From Pseudomonas viridiflava (GTDB lineage Bacteria; Pseudomonadota; Gammaproteobacteria; Pseudomonadales; Pseudomonadaceae): 64,000 nucleotides of DNA. The stretch spans positions 1 through 64,000 of the forward strand of contig NZ_UTBG01000212.1 in NCBI RefSeq assembly GCF_900580675.1. Reading direction: 5' to 3'. This document shows, one piece after another, positions 40,051-49,134 of this stretch. Position 1 is the first letter of the stretch. Every line of letters begins with the position of its first letter. The notes under the pieces were generated by a model. It saw only the letters and a list, made by a program, of their open reading frames with translations. It ran no database searches and was not told the DNA's origin. Made by a program: the position numbers and the translations under genes.

Positions 40051-40140
40051 TGTGGGAGCGAGCTTGCTCGCGAATGCGGTGGGTCAGTCACCGGATGTAT
40101 CAACTGATACACCGCATTCGCGAGCAAGCCCGCTCCCACA
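40051..40140. repeat. REPIN-like inverted repeat upstream of gcsR
   Basis: 90-bp palindrome of the GCTCGCGA type; the left arm has one change (GCGAGCTTGC). Lies between the DUF5064-type gene and gcsR. Confidence 0.92.
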
Positions 40141-40168
40141 TTTGATCGTTGGTGCCTTGGAAATCGGG

Positions 40169-40531
40169 TTATTCCAGATGTTCGGGTTTTACCGGGTCCC
40201 CGGATTTCACATCCAACTGATGCCGCACATCCTCGAACATCAAGTCGTACTGCTTGTGCATCGAGCCATTGAGCACCGCGATCTTCGGCATGCCGTACTT
40301 CTGCGCGATGTTCATCGCATGCCGCGCAAAATCGAATGCCTGGTCCTTGGGCAGGAAGAACTCTTCCTTGAGGTCCTTGCCCTGCACCGAACCGTGCAGT
40401 TTGAACAGCATTCCCTTGCCTTCCTTGGGGTCCTGGCTGACTTCATAGTCGATACACAGGTTGTAGCTGTAGTCATCGTTGCTGAGCGCGTGACGTTCGA
40501 CGTGCAAGTGACCGGGTTCAAAGGTGGCCAT
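40169..40531 (-). CDS. DUF5064-type small protein
   Basis: 120 residues beginning MATFEPGHLHVERHALSND. The sequence and length fit the Pseudomonas-specific DUF5064 family (a small alpha/beta protein of unknown role); recognition is from memory. No signal peptide or membrane helix. It lies 18 bp after arcC in the same direction, so it is likely transcribed with the arginine deiminase operon. Confidence 0.8.
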   Translation of the reverse strand: MATFEPGHLHVERHALSNDDYSYNLCIDYEVSQDPKEGKGMLFKLHGSVQGKDLKEEFFLPKDQAFDFARHAMNIAQKYGMPKIAVLNGSMHKQYDLMFEDVRHQLDVKSGDPVKPEHLE

Positions 40532-40549
40532 AGGCGTTTCTCCTCTACT

Positions 40550-41479
40550 TCACAGGTAGGTGATGCCAGGTTTTGCCGTGCTGATGCGCGTACCAGCGCT
40601 GCCCTGGACGATGGCTTCGATGTCCGAGAGTGAACCGATGACGGCGGTTTTGCCAGTCTGGCGGGCGAACTCGCAGGCGGCTTGCACCTTGGGGCCCATG
40701 GAGCCGGCGGCGAAGCCGAGGTTTTCCATTTCATCGGGGTGGGCCTGGCCGATGGCCTTCTGCGTTGGCTTGCCGAAGTCGATAAAGGCGGCGTTGACGT
40801 CGGTGGCGATCACCAGTAAATCGGCGTCCAGTTGCGCGGCGAGCAGCGACGAACACAGGTCTTTATCGATCACGGCTTCAATGCCGCGCAGCTTGCCGTC
40901 TTCGCCATACATCGTCGGGATGCCGCCGCCGCCGGCGCAAATCACGATGGCGCTTTTTTCCAGCAGCCACTGGATCGGGCGAATTTCAAAGATGCGTTTC
41001 GGGCGTGGGCTGGCGACCACGCGCCGGTATTTATCGCCGTCCGGGGCGATGGCCCAGCCTTTTTCGGCGGCGAGTTTTTCGGCTTCGGCTTTGGAATACA
41101 CCGGGCCGATGGGCTTGGTGGGGGTCTGGAAGGCCGGGTCCTTGGCATCCACTTCGACCTGGGTGAGCAGGGTGGCGAAGGGCACTTCGAAGTCCAGCAG
41201 GTTGCCCAGTTCCTGTTCGATGATATAGCCGATCATGCCTTCGGTCTCGGCGCCCAGCACGTCCAGCGGGTACGGCGAAACGCTGGTGTAGGCCGCCGCC
41301 TGCAACGACAGCAGGCCGACTTGCGGGCCATTGCCGTGGGCGATCACCAGTTCGTTGCCGGCGTGGATCTTGGCGATTTGCTCGGTAGCGATGCGGATAT
41401 TGGCGCGTTGGTTGTCCGCGGTCATGGGTTCACCACGGCGCAGGAGGGCGTTGCCGCCCAGGGCTACGACGATGCGCAT
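40550..41479 (-). CDS. arcC: Carbamate kinase
   Basis: 309 residues. Makes ATP from carbamoyl phosphate and ADP, the energy-yielding step of arginine fermentation. MRIVVALGGNALLRRG at the N-terminus, VIAHGNGPQVGLL and AVIDKDLCSSLLA are diagnostic. The ATG at 41479 gives the family start; the in-frame upstream region is REPIN-derived and non-coding. A REPIN separates it from arcB. Confidence 0.97.
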   Translation of the reverse strand: MRIVVALGGNALLRRGEPMTADNQRANIRIATEQIAKIHAGNELVIAHGNGPQVGLLSLQAAAYTSVSPYPLDVLGAETEGMIGYIIEQELGNLLDFEVPFATLLTQVEVDAKDPAFQTPTKPIGPVYSKAEAEKLAAEKGWAIAPDGDKYRRVVASPRPKRIFEIRPIQWLLEKSAIVICAGGGGIPTMYGEDGKLRGIEAVIDKDLCSSLLAAQLDADLLVIATDVNAAFIDFGKPTQKAIGQAHPDEMENLGFAAGSMGPKVQAACEFARQTGKTAVIGSLSDIEAIVQGSAGTRISTAKPGITYL

Positions 41480-41525
41480 ATAAGGTTGTCCTTCCAGAAT
41501 CCAGCGTTGTGAACACCGGGCCAAA

Positions 41526-41614
41526 TGTGGGAGCGGGCTTGCTCGCGAAAGCGGTGTGTCGGTGAAAAATACAGCGACTGGCACGCCGCCTTCGCGAGCA
41601 AGCCCGCTCCCACA
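41526..41614. repeat. REPIN-like inverted repeat between arcB and arcC
   Basis: 89-bp GCGGGCTTGCTCGCGA-type palindrome within the arc operon. A further lone arm-like GTGGGAGCGG occurs at 41635-41644. Confidence 0.92.
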
Positions 41615-41651
41615 TTTTGGACCGTGTTTCAAAAGTGGGAGCGGTGTTGAG

Positions 41652-42662
41652 TTAGATATCCGCCAGTGCCGACACCAGAATCGCCTTGATGGTATGCATG
41701 CGGTTTTCCGCTTGCTCAAAGGCAATGTTGGCCGGGGACTCGAACACCTCTTCGGTCACTTCCACACCATTGGCCAGGTTCGGATAACGCGCGGCGATGT
41801 CTTTGCCGACCTTGGTTTCGCTGTTGTGGAACGCCGGCAGGCAGTGCATGAACTTCACGCGCGGGTTGCCCGAGGCTTTCATCATCTTGGCGTTGACCTG
41901 GTACGGCAGCAGTTGCTCGATGCGCTCGTCCCACGCTTCCACCGGTTCCCCCATCGACACCCAGATATCGGTGTGGATGAAGTCCACGCCCTTGACCGCC
42001 TCGACAGGGTCTTCAGTGATGGTGATGCGCGCGCCGCTTTCTTCGGCAAAAGCCTGGCATTGCTTGATGAAATCGTCGTGTGGCCACAGGGCTTTCGGCG
42101 CGCCGATGCGCACGTCCATGCCCAGCTTGGCGCCGATCATCAGCAGCGAGTTGCCCATGTTGTAACGGGCGTCGCCGAGGTAGGCGTAGCTGATGTCGTG
42201 CAGCGGCTTGTCGCTGTGCTCGCGCATGGTCAGGGTGTCGGCGATCATCTGGGTCGGGTGGAACTCGGCGGTCAGACCGTTGAACACCGGCACGCCGGCA
42301 AACTTGGCCAGCTCTTCGACGATTTCCTGTTCAAAGCCACGGTACTCGATGGCGTCGAACATGCGGCCGAGCACGCGGGCGGTGTCTTTCATGCTTTCCT
42401 TGTGGCCGATCTGCGACGACACCGGGTCGATGTAGGTGACGTGGGCGCCCTGGTCGTGGGCCGCCACTTCGAACGCGCAGCGGGTGCGGGTCGAGGTTTT
42501 TTCGAAGATCAGCGCGATGTTTTTGCCCTTCAGGTGCGGACGCTCGGTGCCGGTGTATTTGGCGCGCTTGAGGTCGCGGGACAGGTCCAGCAGGTAGTGC
42601 AGCTCGCGGGTGGTGTGGTGCATCAGCGACAGCAAGCTGCGGTTGCGCATGTTGAAAGCCAT
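41652..42662 (-). CDS. arcB: Catabolic ornithine carbamoyltransferase
   Basis: 336 residues. Converts citrulline and phosphate to ornithine and carbamoyl phosphate. EKTSTRTRCAFEVAA (carbamoyl-phosphate loop), HPTQMIADTLTM and MHCLPAFH are intact. MAFNMRNRSLLSLMHHT is the catabolic-type N-terminus. Twelve bp after arcA. Confidence 0.97.
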   Translation of the reverse strand: MAFNMRNRSLLSLMHHTTRELHYLLDLSRDLKRAKYTGTERPHLKGKNIALIFEKTSTRTRCAFEVAAHDQGAHVTYIDPVSSQIGHKESMKDTARVLGRMFDAIEYRGFEQEIVEELAKFAGVPVFNGLTAEFHPTQMIADTLTMREHSDKPLHDISYAYLGDARYNMGNSLLMIGAKLGMDVRIGAPKALWPHDDFIKQCQAFAEESGARITITEDPVEAVKGVDFIHTDIWVSMGEPVEAWDERIEQLLPYQVNAKMMKASGNPRVKFMHCLPAFHNSETKVGKDIAARYPNLANGVEVTEEVFESPANIAFEQAENRMHTIKAILVSALADI

Positions 42663-42674
42663 GATGGAATCTCC

Positions 42675-43931
42675 TTAGTAGTCGATAGGGTCGCGGATGA
42701 TCGGGCAGGTCATGCAGTGGCCACCGCCACGGCCGCGGCCGAGTTCACCGGCGCTGATGGTGATGACTTCCACGCCAGCCTTGCGCAACAGGGTGTTGGT
42801 GTAGGTGTTGCGGTCGTAACCGATCACCACGCCAGGCTCCACGGCCACCACGTTGTTGCCGTCATCCCACTGCTCGCGCTCGGCGGCGAAGCTGTTGCCG
42901 CCGGTCTCGACCACGCGCAGCGCTTTCAGGTTTAGAGCGGCGGCGACGGTGTCGAGGAAGTTGGTTTTCTCCCGTTGGATGTCGATGCCGTGGGGCTTGC
43001 TTTCATCGGGGCGCAGGGTGAAGGGCACGATCTGGTTGACCACTTCGGGGAAGATGGTGACCAGGTCGCGGTCGCAAAAGCTGAACACGGTGTCCAGGTG
43101 CATCGCCGCGCGGGACTTCGGCAGGCCGGCAACGATCACGCGCTCCACCGCTTTGTTCTTGAACAGGTTGCGCGCCAGTTGGCCGATGGCCTGGTGGGAC
43201 GAGCGCTCGCCCATGCCGATCAACACCACGCCGTTGCCAATCGGCATCACGTCGCCGCCCTCCAGGGTGGCGGCACCGTGGTCCTGGTCGGGGTCGCCGT
43301 ACCAGATCTGGAAGTCGGCGTTGGTGAACTCGGGGTGGAATTTGTAGATGGCCGAGGCCAGCAGGGTTTCCTGGCGGCGTGCCGGCCAGTACATCGGGTT
43401 GAGCGTCACGCCGCCGTAGATCCAGCAGGTGGTGTCGCGGGTGAATTGGGTATTGGGCAGCGGCGGCAGAATGAAGCTGGCGTGGCCGAGGAAGTCGCGG
43501 AACATCTCGATGGTCTTGCCGCCGAAGCTGCTTGGCAGGTCATCGGCCGACACACCGCCGATCAGGAACTCGCTGATTTTGCGCGGCTCCAGGCTTCGCA
43601 GCCACGAGCTGACCTCATCGACGAGGCCCAGGCCCACGGTGTTGGAGGTGATCTTGCGCTCCAGGATCCAGTCCAGCGCTTCGGGGATGGCGACGATATC
43701 GGTCAGCAGGTTGTGCATTTCCAGCACATCAATGTCCCGCTCGCGCATTTTGCTGACAAAGTCGAAATGGTCGCGCTTGGCCTGGGCCACCCACAGCACA
43801 TCATCGAACAGCAGTTCATCGCAGTTGTTGGGGGTCAGCCGCTGGTGGGCCAAACCGGGGGAGCACACCATGACTTTGCGCAGTTTGCCGGCTTCGGAAT
43901 GTACGCCGTACTTCACTTTTTCCGTGGTCAT
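42675..43931 (-). CDS. arcA: Arginine deiminase
   Basis: 418 residues, same length as P. aeruginosa ArcA. Hydrolyses arginine to citrulline and ammonia. The nucleophilic Cys406 is in GRGGGHCMTCPIIRDPIDY; FTRDTTCWIYGGV and EGGDVMPIG supply guanidinium-binding residues. The start at 43931 (MTTEKVKYGVHSE) is standard. Confidence 0.98.
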   Translation of the reverse strand: MTTEKVKYGVHSEAGKLRKVMVCSPGLAHQRLTPNNCDELLFDDVLWVAQAKRDHFDFVSKMRERDIDVLEMHNLLTDIVAIPEALDWILERKITSNTVGLGLVDEVSSWLRSLEPRKISEFLIGGVSADDLPSSFGGKTIEMFRDFLGHASFILPPLPNTQFTRDTTCWIYGGVTLNPMYWPARRQETLLASAIYKFHPEFTNADFQIWYGDPDQDHGAATLEGGDVMPIGNGVVLIGMGERSSHQAIGQLARNLFKNKAVERVIVAGLPKSRAAMHLDTVFSFCDRDLVTIFPEVVNQIVPFTLRPDESKPHGIDIQREKTNFLDTVAAALNLKALRVVETGGNSFAAEREQWDDGNNVVAVEPGVVIGYDRNTYTNTLLRKAGVEVITISAGELGRGRGGGHCMTCPIIRDPIDY

Positions 43932-43955
43932 TACAGATCCTCCAGTGAACAAAAG

Positions 43956-45383
43956 TTACAGAGCCAGGAAGCCGTCGTAGAGGCCATAGGCAGCCACCAG
44001 GGCGCCAATGACCACTGCGGCGAAAATCAGCTTCTCGACATTGGTGAAAATCGGTTTGCCCAGCTCATGCTTGGCCTTGGCGAACAGAATCACGCCGGGG
44101 GCGTAGAGCAGGGCGGAGAGCAGCAGGTATTTGGTGCCGCCGGCATAGAGCAGCCAGACCGCGTAGATCAGGGCAATGCCGCCGATCAGCAGGTCTTTGC
44201 GGCGCTCGCCAGGGGCGCCTTCGTAGGTTTCACCGCGCACCGCCAGCAGCAATGCGTAAGCCGCCGACCACAGGTAAGGCACCAGGATCATCGAGGTGGC
44301 GAGGTAGATCAGCGACAGGTAAGTGCTGGCGGAAAACAGCGTGATCACCAGGAAAACCTGCACCATCGCGTTGGTCAGCCACAGGGCGTTGGCCGGCACA
44401 TGGTTGGCGTTTTCGCGGCGCAGGAACTCCGGCATGGTGTGGTCCTTGGCGGCGGCGAACATGATTTCCGCACACAGCAGCACCCACGACAGCAGCGCGC
44501 CGAGCAGGGAAATGATCAAGCCGACGCTGATCAGCACCGCCCCCCAGTGGCCCACCACGTGCTCCAGCACGGCGGCCATCGACGGGTTCTGCAGCTTGGC
44601 CAGTTCCGGTTGGGTCATGATCCCCAGGGACAGCACGTTCACCAGCATCAGGAACAGCAACACGGTGATAAAACCGATCACGGTGGCCTTGCCGACGTCG
44701 GAGCGTTTTTCGGCGCGGGACGAGAAGATGCTCGCGCCTTCGATGCCGATGAACACCCAGACGGTGACCAGCATCATGTTGCGCACCTGGTTCATCACGC
44801 TGCCCAGGTCCGGGTTTTTCACGCCCCAGATGTCAGCGGTGAAGATGTCCAGCTTGAACGCAAACAGCGCGATCAACACAAACAGCACCAGCGGCACGAC
44901 CTTGGCGACGGTGGTCACCAGGTTGATGAACGCGGCTTCCTTGATTCCGCGCAGTACTAGAAAGTGCACGGCCCACAGCAGTACCGAAGCGCCAATCACC
45001 GCCGCCGGGGTGTTGCCTTCGCCAAAGATCGGAAAGAAGTAACCGAGGGTGCTGAACAGCAACACGAAATAGCCGACGTTGCCCAGCCAGGCACTGATCC
45101 AGTAACCCCAGGCGGACGAGAAGCCCATGTAGTCGCCGAAACCGGCCTTGGCGTAGGCGTAAACACCGCCGTCGAGGTTGGGTTTGCGGTTGGCCAGGGT
45201 CTGGAACACGAACGCCAGGGTCAGCATGCCGATCGCGGTAATCACCCAACCGATCAACACTGCACCGACATCGGCACTGGCCGCCATGTTTTGCGGCAGT
45301 GAGAAGATTCCGCCGCCGATCATTGAGCCCACGACCAGCGCAACCAGTGCGCCTAATCGAAGTTTTCCGGGAGTTTCAGACAT
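43956..45383 (-). CDS. arcD: Arginine/ornithine antiporter ArcD
   Basis: 475 residues, about 12-13 membrane helices, APC superfamily. KLRLGALVALVVGSMIGGGI is the family entry motif. Exchanges external arginine for ornithine, needing no energy. First gene of arcDABC; the gap to arcA is 24 bp. The ATG at 45383 precedes the conserved start; the upstream frame is leader. Confidence 0.96.
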   Translation of the reverse strand: MSETPGKLRLGALVALVVGSMIGGGIFSLPQNMAASADVGAVLIGWVITAIGMLTLAFVFQTLANRKPNLDGGVYAYAKAGFGDYMGFSSAWGYWISAWLGNVGYFVLLFSTLGYFFPIFGEGNTPAAVIGASVLLWAVHFLVLRGIKEAAFINLVTTVAKVVPLVLFVLIALFAFKLDIFTADIWGVKNPDLGSVMNQVRNMMLVTVWVFIGIEGASIFSSRAEKRSDVGKATVIGFITVLLFLMLVNVLSLGIMTQPELAKLQNPSMAAVLEHVVGHWGAVLISVGLIISLLGALLSWVLLCAEIMFAAAKDHTMPEFLRRENANHVPANALWLTNAMVQVFLVITLFSASTYLSLIYLATSMILVPYLWSAAYALLLAVRGETYEGAPGERRKDLLIGGIALIYAVWLLYAGGTKYLLLSALLYAPGVILFAKAKHELGKPIFTNVEKLIFAAVVIGALVAAYGLYDGFLAL

Positions 45384-45831
45384 TGCGTGACTCCAATGCA
45401 GGAGAAGAGAGACCACAGAATAAATCCGTGCGCTAATCAAACAGCTGACTCAGATCACTTCATTGGCACATTCCATTGTGAATTAATGACTTAGGGGTAA
45501 AATCCTTGGGCAATGCTTTTCCCCGCAAAAGCGCTTTCCAGAGCGGTCTCTGCGTTGTGGTTAATCATTTAGTCCAGGTTATGGACGTTTGAAGTTAGAC
45601 CGTTTTACGGAATGTGCAAACTTTCCCGAGCAACCCCGCCAAGTAGCGCAGTTAGGGCTAAGTGCCATCTATCTATTTAAATTCTAAATAAGACTAAACG
45701 TTATAAACTGTCATGCCTTTGCGTTATGAGCGTGGCGGTTTTATTGCTTTGGCTAATAAACGCTACACTCGCTGAGTTGATTAGTTGAGTGCACAGTTCT
45801 CAGCTCAACCTGTTATTTATCAGGAGTATTC
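45384..45831. other. 448-bp divergent arcD control region
   Basis: AT-rich intergenic region between two divergent arcD genes. An ANR-like site is at 45445-45458. No gene is seen. Confidence 0.6.
45445..45458 (-). promoter_or_regulatory. Putative ANR/FNR box upstream of arcD
   Basis: CTGAC-N4-ATCAC matches the TTGAC-N4-ATCAG-like ANR consensus at 8 of 10 positions. It lies about 62-75 bp before the arcD ATG, a spacing compatible with class II activation (-41.5) and a short leader. Confidence 0.5.
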
Positions 45832-47259
45832 ATGGCTCAACCGTCCGAGAAACTGCGACTCAGTGCGTTGATTGCCTTGGTAGTGGGCTCGATGATTGGT
45901 GGCGGGATTTTTTCGCTGCCGCAGAACATGGCCGCGCGTGCCGAGGTAGGGGCGGTGTTGATCGGTTGGTTGATCACCGCGGTCGGCATGCTGACCCTGG
46001 CGTTTGTCTTCCAGACCCTGGCCAATCGCAAGCCGGAGCTGGATTCCGGGGTGTACGCCTATGCCAAGGCCGGGTTCGGCGACTACATGGGGTTTTCATC
46101 GGCCTGGGGTTACTGGATCAGCGCGTGGATGGGCAACGTGGGGTACTTCGTATTGCTGTTCAGCACCCTTGGCTACTTTTTCCCGGTGTTCGGGCAGGGC
46201 AATACGCCGGTGGCCATCGGCTGCGCGTCGCTATTGCTGTGGGCCGTGCACTTTCTGGTGATGCGCGGGATCAAGGAGGCGGCGTTTATCAACCAGATCA
46301 CCACCGTGGCGAAGATCGTGCCGTTGCTGATGTTTATCGTGATCGCTGCGGTGGCGTTCAAGGCCGATGTGTTCACCCGTGATATCTGGGGCCTGGGCAA
46401 CCCGCAGATCGGCAGCGTGGTGGACCAGGTGCGCAATATGATGCTGATCACCGTGTTCGTGTTTATCGGGATCGAGGGCGCCAGCGTGTATTCGGCGCGC
46501 GCCGAGAAACGTTCGGACGTGGGGCGGGCCACAGTGATCGGCTTTTTAGGCGTATTGGCGCTGTTGGTGCTGGTGAATGTGCTGTCCCTGGGCGTGATGA
46601 GCCAGCCTGAATTGGCGCAATTGCAAAACCCGTCCCTGGCGGGCGTGCTGGAACATATCGTCGGGCCTTGGGGGGCGATGGCGATCAGTATCGGCCTGGC
46701 CGTTTCGTTGCTGGGGGCGTTGCTGTCGTGGGCGTTGCTGTGTGCTGAAATTCTCTACGCCACGGCGCATGACAAGACCATGCCGGCCTTTTTGAAGAAG
46801 GAAAACGTCAACCGGGTGCCGGTGAATGCGCTGTGGCTGACCAATGTGATGATCCAGATCTTCCTGGTGATCACGCTGTTTTCCCACAGCACCTACACCA
46901 CGCTGATTTACCTGGCTTCGTCGATGATCCTGGTGCCCTACCTGTGGTCGGCGGCGTATGCCGTGCTGTTGAGTGGACGCGGTGAAACCTATGACGGTGC
47001 GCAGCGCCAGCGTTTCAAGGATTTAGTGGTGGGGCTGATTGCCCTTGGTTATGCGGTGTGGCTGCTGTACGCGGGCGGTTTGAAATACTTGCTGCTGTCG
47101 GCGCTGTTGTATGCGCCGGGTGTGGTGTTGTTTGCGCTGGCCAAGCGGGAGCAGGGTCGGCCTTTGTTCACTCACGTGGAGAAAGGGATTTTCAGTTGTG
47201 TGGTTGCGGGGGCGGGGGTGGCGGCTTATGGGTTGTATAGGGGGGTGTTGTCGTTGTGA
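45832..47259 (+). CDS. Second ArcD-type arginine/ornithine antiporter
   Basis: 475 residues, identical length to the arcD on the other strand and very similar throughout, including SMIGGGIFSLPQNMAA and the WGYWISAWMGNVGYF helix. AGGAG precedes the ATG. It is not followed by enzyme genes. Differences concentrate in loops and the C-terminus, suggesting an older duplication with retained transport fold. It may differ in substrate or timing. Confidence 0.94.
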   Translation: MAQPSEKLRLSALIALVVGSMIGGGIFSLPQNMAARAEVGAVLIGWLITAVGMLTLAFVFQTLANRKPELDSGVYAYAKAGFGDYMGFSSAWGYWISAWMGNVGYFVLLFSTLGYFFPVFGQGNTPVAIGCASLLLWAVHFLVMRGIKEAAFINQITTVAKIVPLLMFIVIAAVAFKADVFTRDIWGLGNPQIGSVVDQVRNMMLITVFVFIGIEGASVYSARAEKRSDVGRATVIGFLGVLALLVLVNVLSLGVMSQPELAQLQNPSLAGVLEHIVGPWGAMAISIGLAVSLLGALLSWALLCAEILYATAHDKTMPAFLKKENVNRVPVNALWLTNVMIQIFLVITLFSHSTYTTLIYLASSMILVPYLWSAAYAVLLSGRGETYDGAQRQRFKDLVVGLIALGYAVWLLYAGGLKYLLLSALLYAPGVVLFALAKREQGRPLFTHVEKGIFSCVVAGAGVAAYGLYRGVLSL

Positions 47260-47341
47260 TGTGGGTATATCCGTTGCCGGGGCGCCTAAGATCAAGATCT
47301 ACAGCAAGGCGGCCTGATCGCGGAGGCCGTACTCAATCCAA

Positions 47342-47428
47342 TGTGGGAGCTGGCGTGCCTGCGAAGGTATCGACCGTGTATCACGGATATACCGAGTTGC
47401 CCGCATCGCAGGCAAGCCAGCTCCCACA
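47342..47428. repeat. REPIN-like inverted repeat, copy 1 of tandem pair
   Basis: GCTGGCTTGCCTGCGA-type palindrome of 87 bp; the left arm has GGCGTGCC instead of GGCTTGCC. Confidence 0.92.
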
Positions 47429-47531
47429 GAAAAGCAGATCAGCTTGTGCTGCAGATCTTGATCTTGATCTGGGGCACCGAGTGTTCTCTGTAAGAGCGGA
47501 ACCATGATCGCTGAGGCTGCACTCAATCCAA

Positions 47532-47618
47532 TGTGGGAGCTGGCTTGCCTGCGAAGGCATCGACTGTGCATCACGGATGTACCGAGTTGCCCGCATCGCA
47601 GGCAAGCCAGCTCCCACA
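47532..47618. repeat. REPIN-like inverted repeat, copy 2 of tandem pair
   Basis: Same type and length as the copy 190 bp upstream, with a perfect left arm; only a few substitutions in the central part. Confidence 0.92.
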
Positions 47619-47744
47619 GAAAAGCAGATCAGCTTGTGCTGCAGATCTTGATCTGGGGCACCGAGTGTTCTCTGTAAGAGCGAAACCATAGGCGGCCGTT
47701 ACCGCAGCAACGGATATCCCCCCAATCTGCCAGCGACCCAAAAA

Positions 47745-49094
47745 TCACCACTGAGCCCGATGCGACCCCAACTCCCCCGCCGGCAACTCCCACTGCAACG
47801 GCGTACCACTAATCGTCAGCGGCGCCAGCAAACGATGCGCCTGCCCCCAGGCCGTTTGCTCCACCACCACCCCCCGATCCCCCGTTTCCTCAGCCCGCAA
47901 CGCAGGTTGCGAGAGAGCCTGCCCCGCATCGACCAACAACTTCGCCGTACGCGCCAAGGACAATCGCGCAGACCCACCTCGTCCAGACTGCAACCGTTCA
48001 CTTAAAGCCCGAATCGCACTGGCGGCCATCAAATACCCAGTCCCATGATCCAGCGCCTGCACCGGCAACGGCACCGGTTTATCCGAGTGTTTCCAGGCCA
48101 TCCCCGCCTCGGCAATCCCGCTGCTCATCTGCACCAGGCTGTCGAACCCCCGACGATTACGCCACGGACCGCTCCAACCGTAAGCATTCAGGCTTACGTC
48201 GATCAGTCCGGGGGCGATTTTCTGCAACTCATCGGCGGTGTAGCCGAGTTGCTCAAGGGCATCCGCCCGATAACCGTGAAACAGAATATCGGCGTCCTTG
48301 AGCAAACTGTCGAACACCTGTCGGCCTTCGGGCGTTTTCAGATCCACGCGCGTGCAGCGTTTGCCCAAGGTCATTTCCGGCACCACGCCCGGTTCATTCC
48401 AGGTGGGCGAGTCGATGCGCAGTACATTCGCGCCCAGCCCTGCCAGAAAACGACTGGCCACCGGCCCGGCCAATACACGGGTCAGGTCCAGCACCTTGAG
48501 CCCGGCGAGTGGACGCGCCACCGAACCGAGCCAGACTTTGCCGGTAATGGTGTCGAAGGTCTGGCGCTGCACCAGATCTTCGGCATTCACCGCCAACCCC
48601 TGCGGGTGCTGCTGCCAGCTTTGCCACGAACGCATCTGCGCCGCACATCCGCCGGCATCGACCACCGCCTGTTCCAGCTCTGCGACGTTCCACGCCGCGA
48701 CTTTACCGGCCATTTCGTCGCGATCGGCGACCCGGCCGAGCACCCGCTCGGCGGCGGCACGGTGATGCGGCGCGTTGGTGTGCAGGCGAATCCAGCCGTC
48801 GACACCGGCGTAGTCACCGGCCACCGGGTCCCACAGCGGCGGCGTTTGCCAACCCACCGGGCGAATCGAGGATGAGAACCAGAATGAGGCAAGGCGCCGG
48901 TCCACGCTCACGCCGGGCAGGCGGCCGGTCTGTTGCAGGATTAACTCGGCCACCGCCTGGCCTGCGGCACCGATGCTGGCGCTGGCCAGGTCGGTGACGG
49001 CGAAGGCCGAGGGCAGGGCGCCGGCTTCGGTCGGAGTGAGCGGGATTTGGGGCAGATCGAGTGCGGCTTGGATGGGGGTCAGCAGGTCAGTCAT
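47745..49094 (-). CDS. CaiB/BaiF family CoA-transferase
   Basis: 449 residues. Class III CoA-transferases move CoA between carboxylates through a mixed-anhydride intermediate with an aspartate. The C-terminal half carries LAGLKVLDLTRVLAGPVASRFLAGLGANVLRID, the family entry motif normally at the N-terminus, preceded by about 190 residues with a second, degenerate-looking copy of the fold. Substrate unknown. ATG 49094 is chosen over the TTG one codon earlier. Monocistronic by context. Confidence 0.88.
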   Translation of the reverse strand: MTDLLTPIQAALDLPQIPLTPTEAGALPSAFAVTDLASASIGAAGQAVAELILQQTGRLPGVSVDRRLASFWFSSSIRPVGWQTPPLWDPVAGDYAGVDGWIRLHTNAPHHRAAAERVLGRVADRDEMAGKVAAWNVAELEQAVVDAGGCAAQMRSWQSWQQHPQGLAVNAEDLVQRQTFDTITGKVWLGSVARPLAGLKVLDLTRVLAGPVASRFLAGLGANVLRIDSPTWNEPGVVPEMTLGKRCTRVDLKTPEGRQVFDSLLKDADILFHGYRADALEQLGYTADELQKIAPGLIDVSLNAYGWSGPWRNRRGFDSLVQMSSGIAEAGMAWKHSDKPVPLPVQALDHGTGYLMAASAIRALSERLQSGRGGSARLSLARTAKLLVDAGQALSQPALRAEETGDRGVVVEQTAWGQAHRLLAPLTISGTPLQWELPAGELGSHRAQW

Positions 49095-49134
49095 CAAAGG
49101 CCCTCCGTAAGAGAAGGGCCACTATAGAAGATCA

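Larger units (their letters stand above)
47260..47744. other. 485-bp gap holding a tandemly duplicated REPIN
   Basis: No gene. A unit of about 184-190 bp (REPIN plus about 100 bp of unique DNA) is present twice, and part of the unique DNA also occurs inverted at about 47289-47305. Confidence 0.8.
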
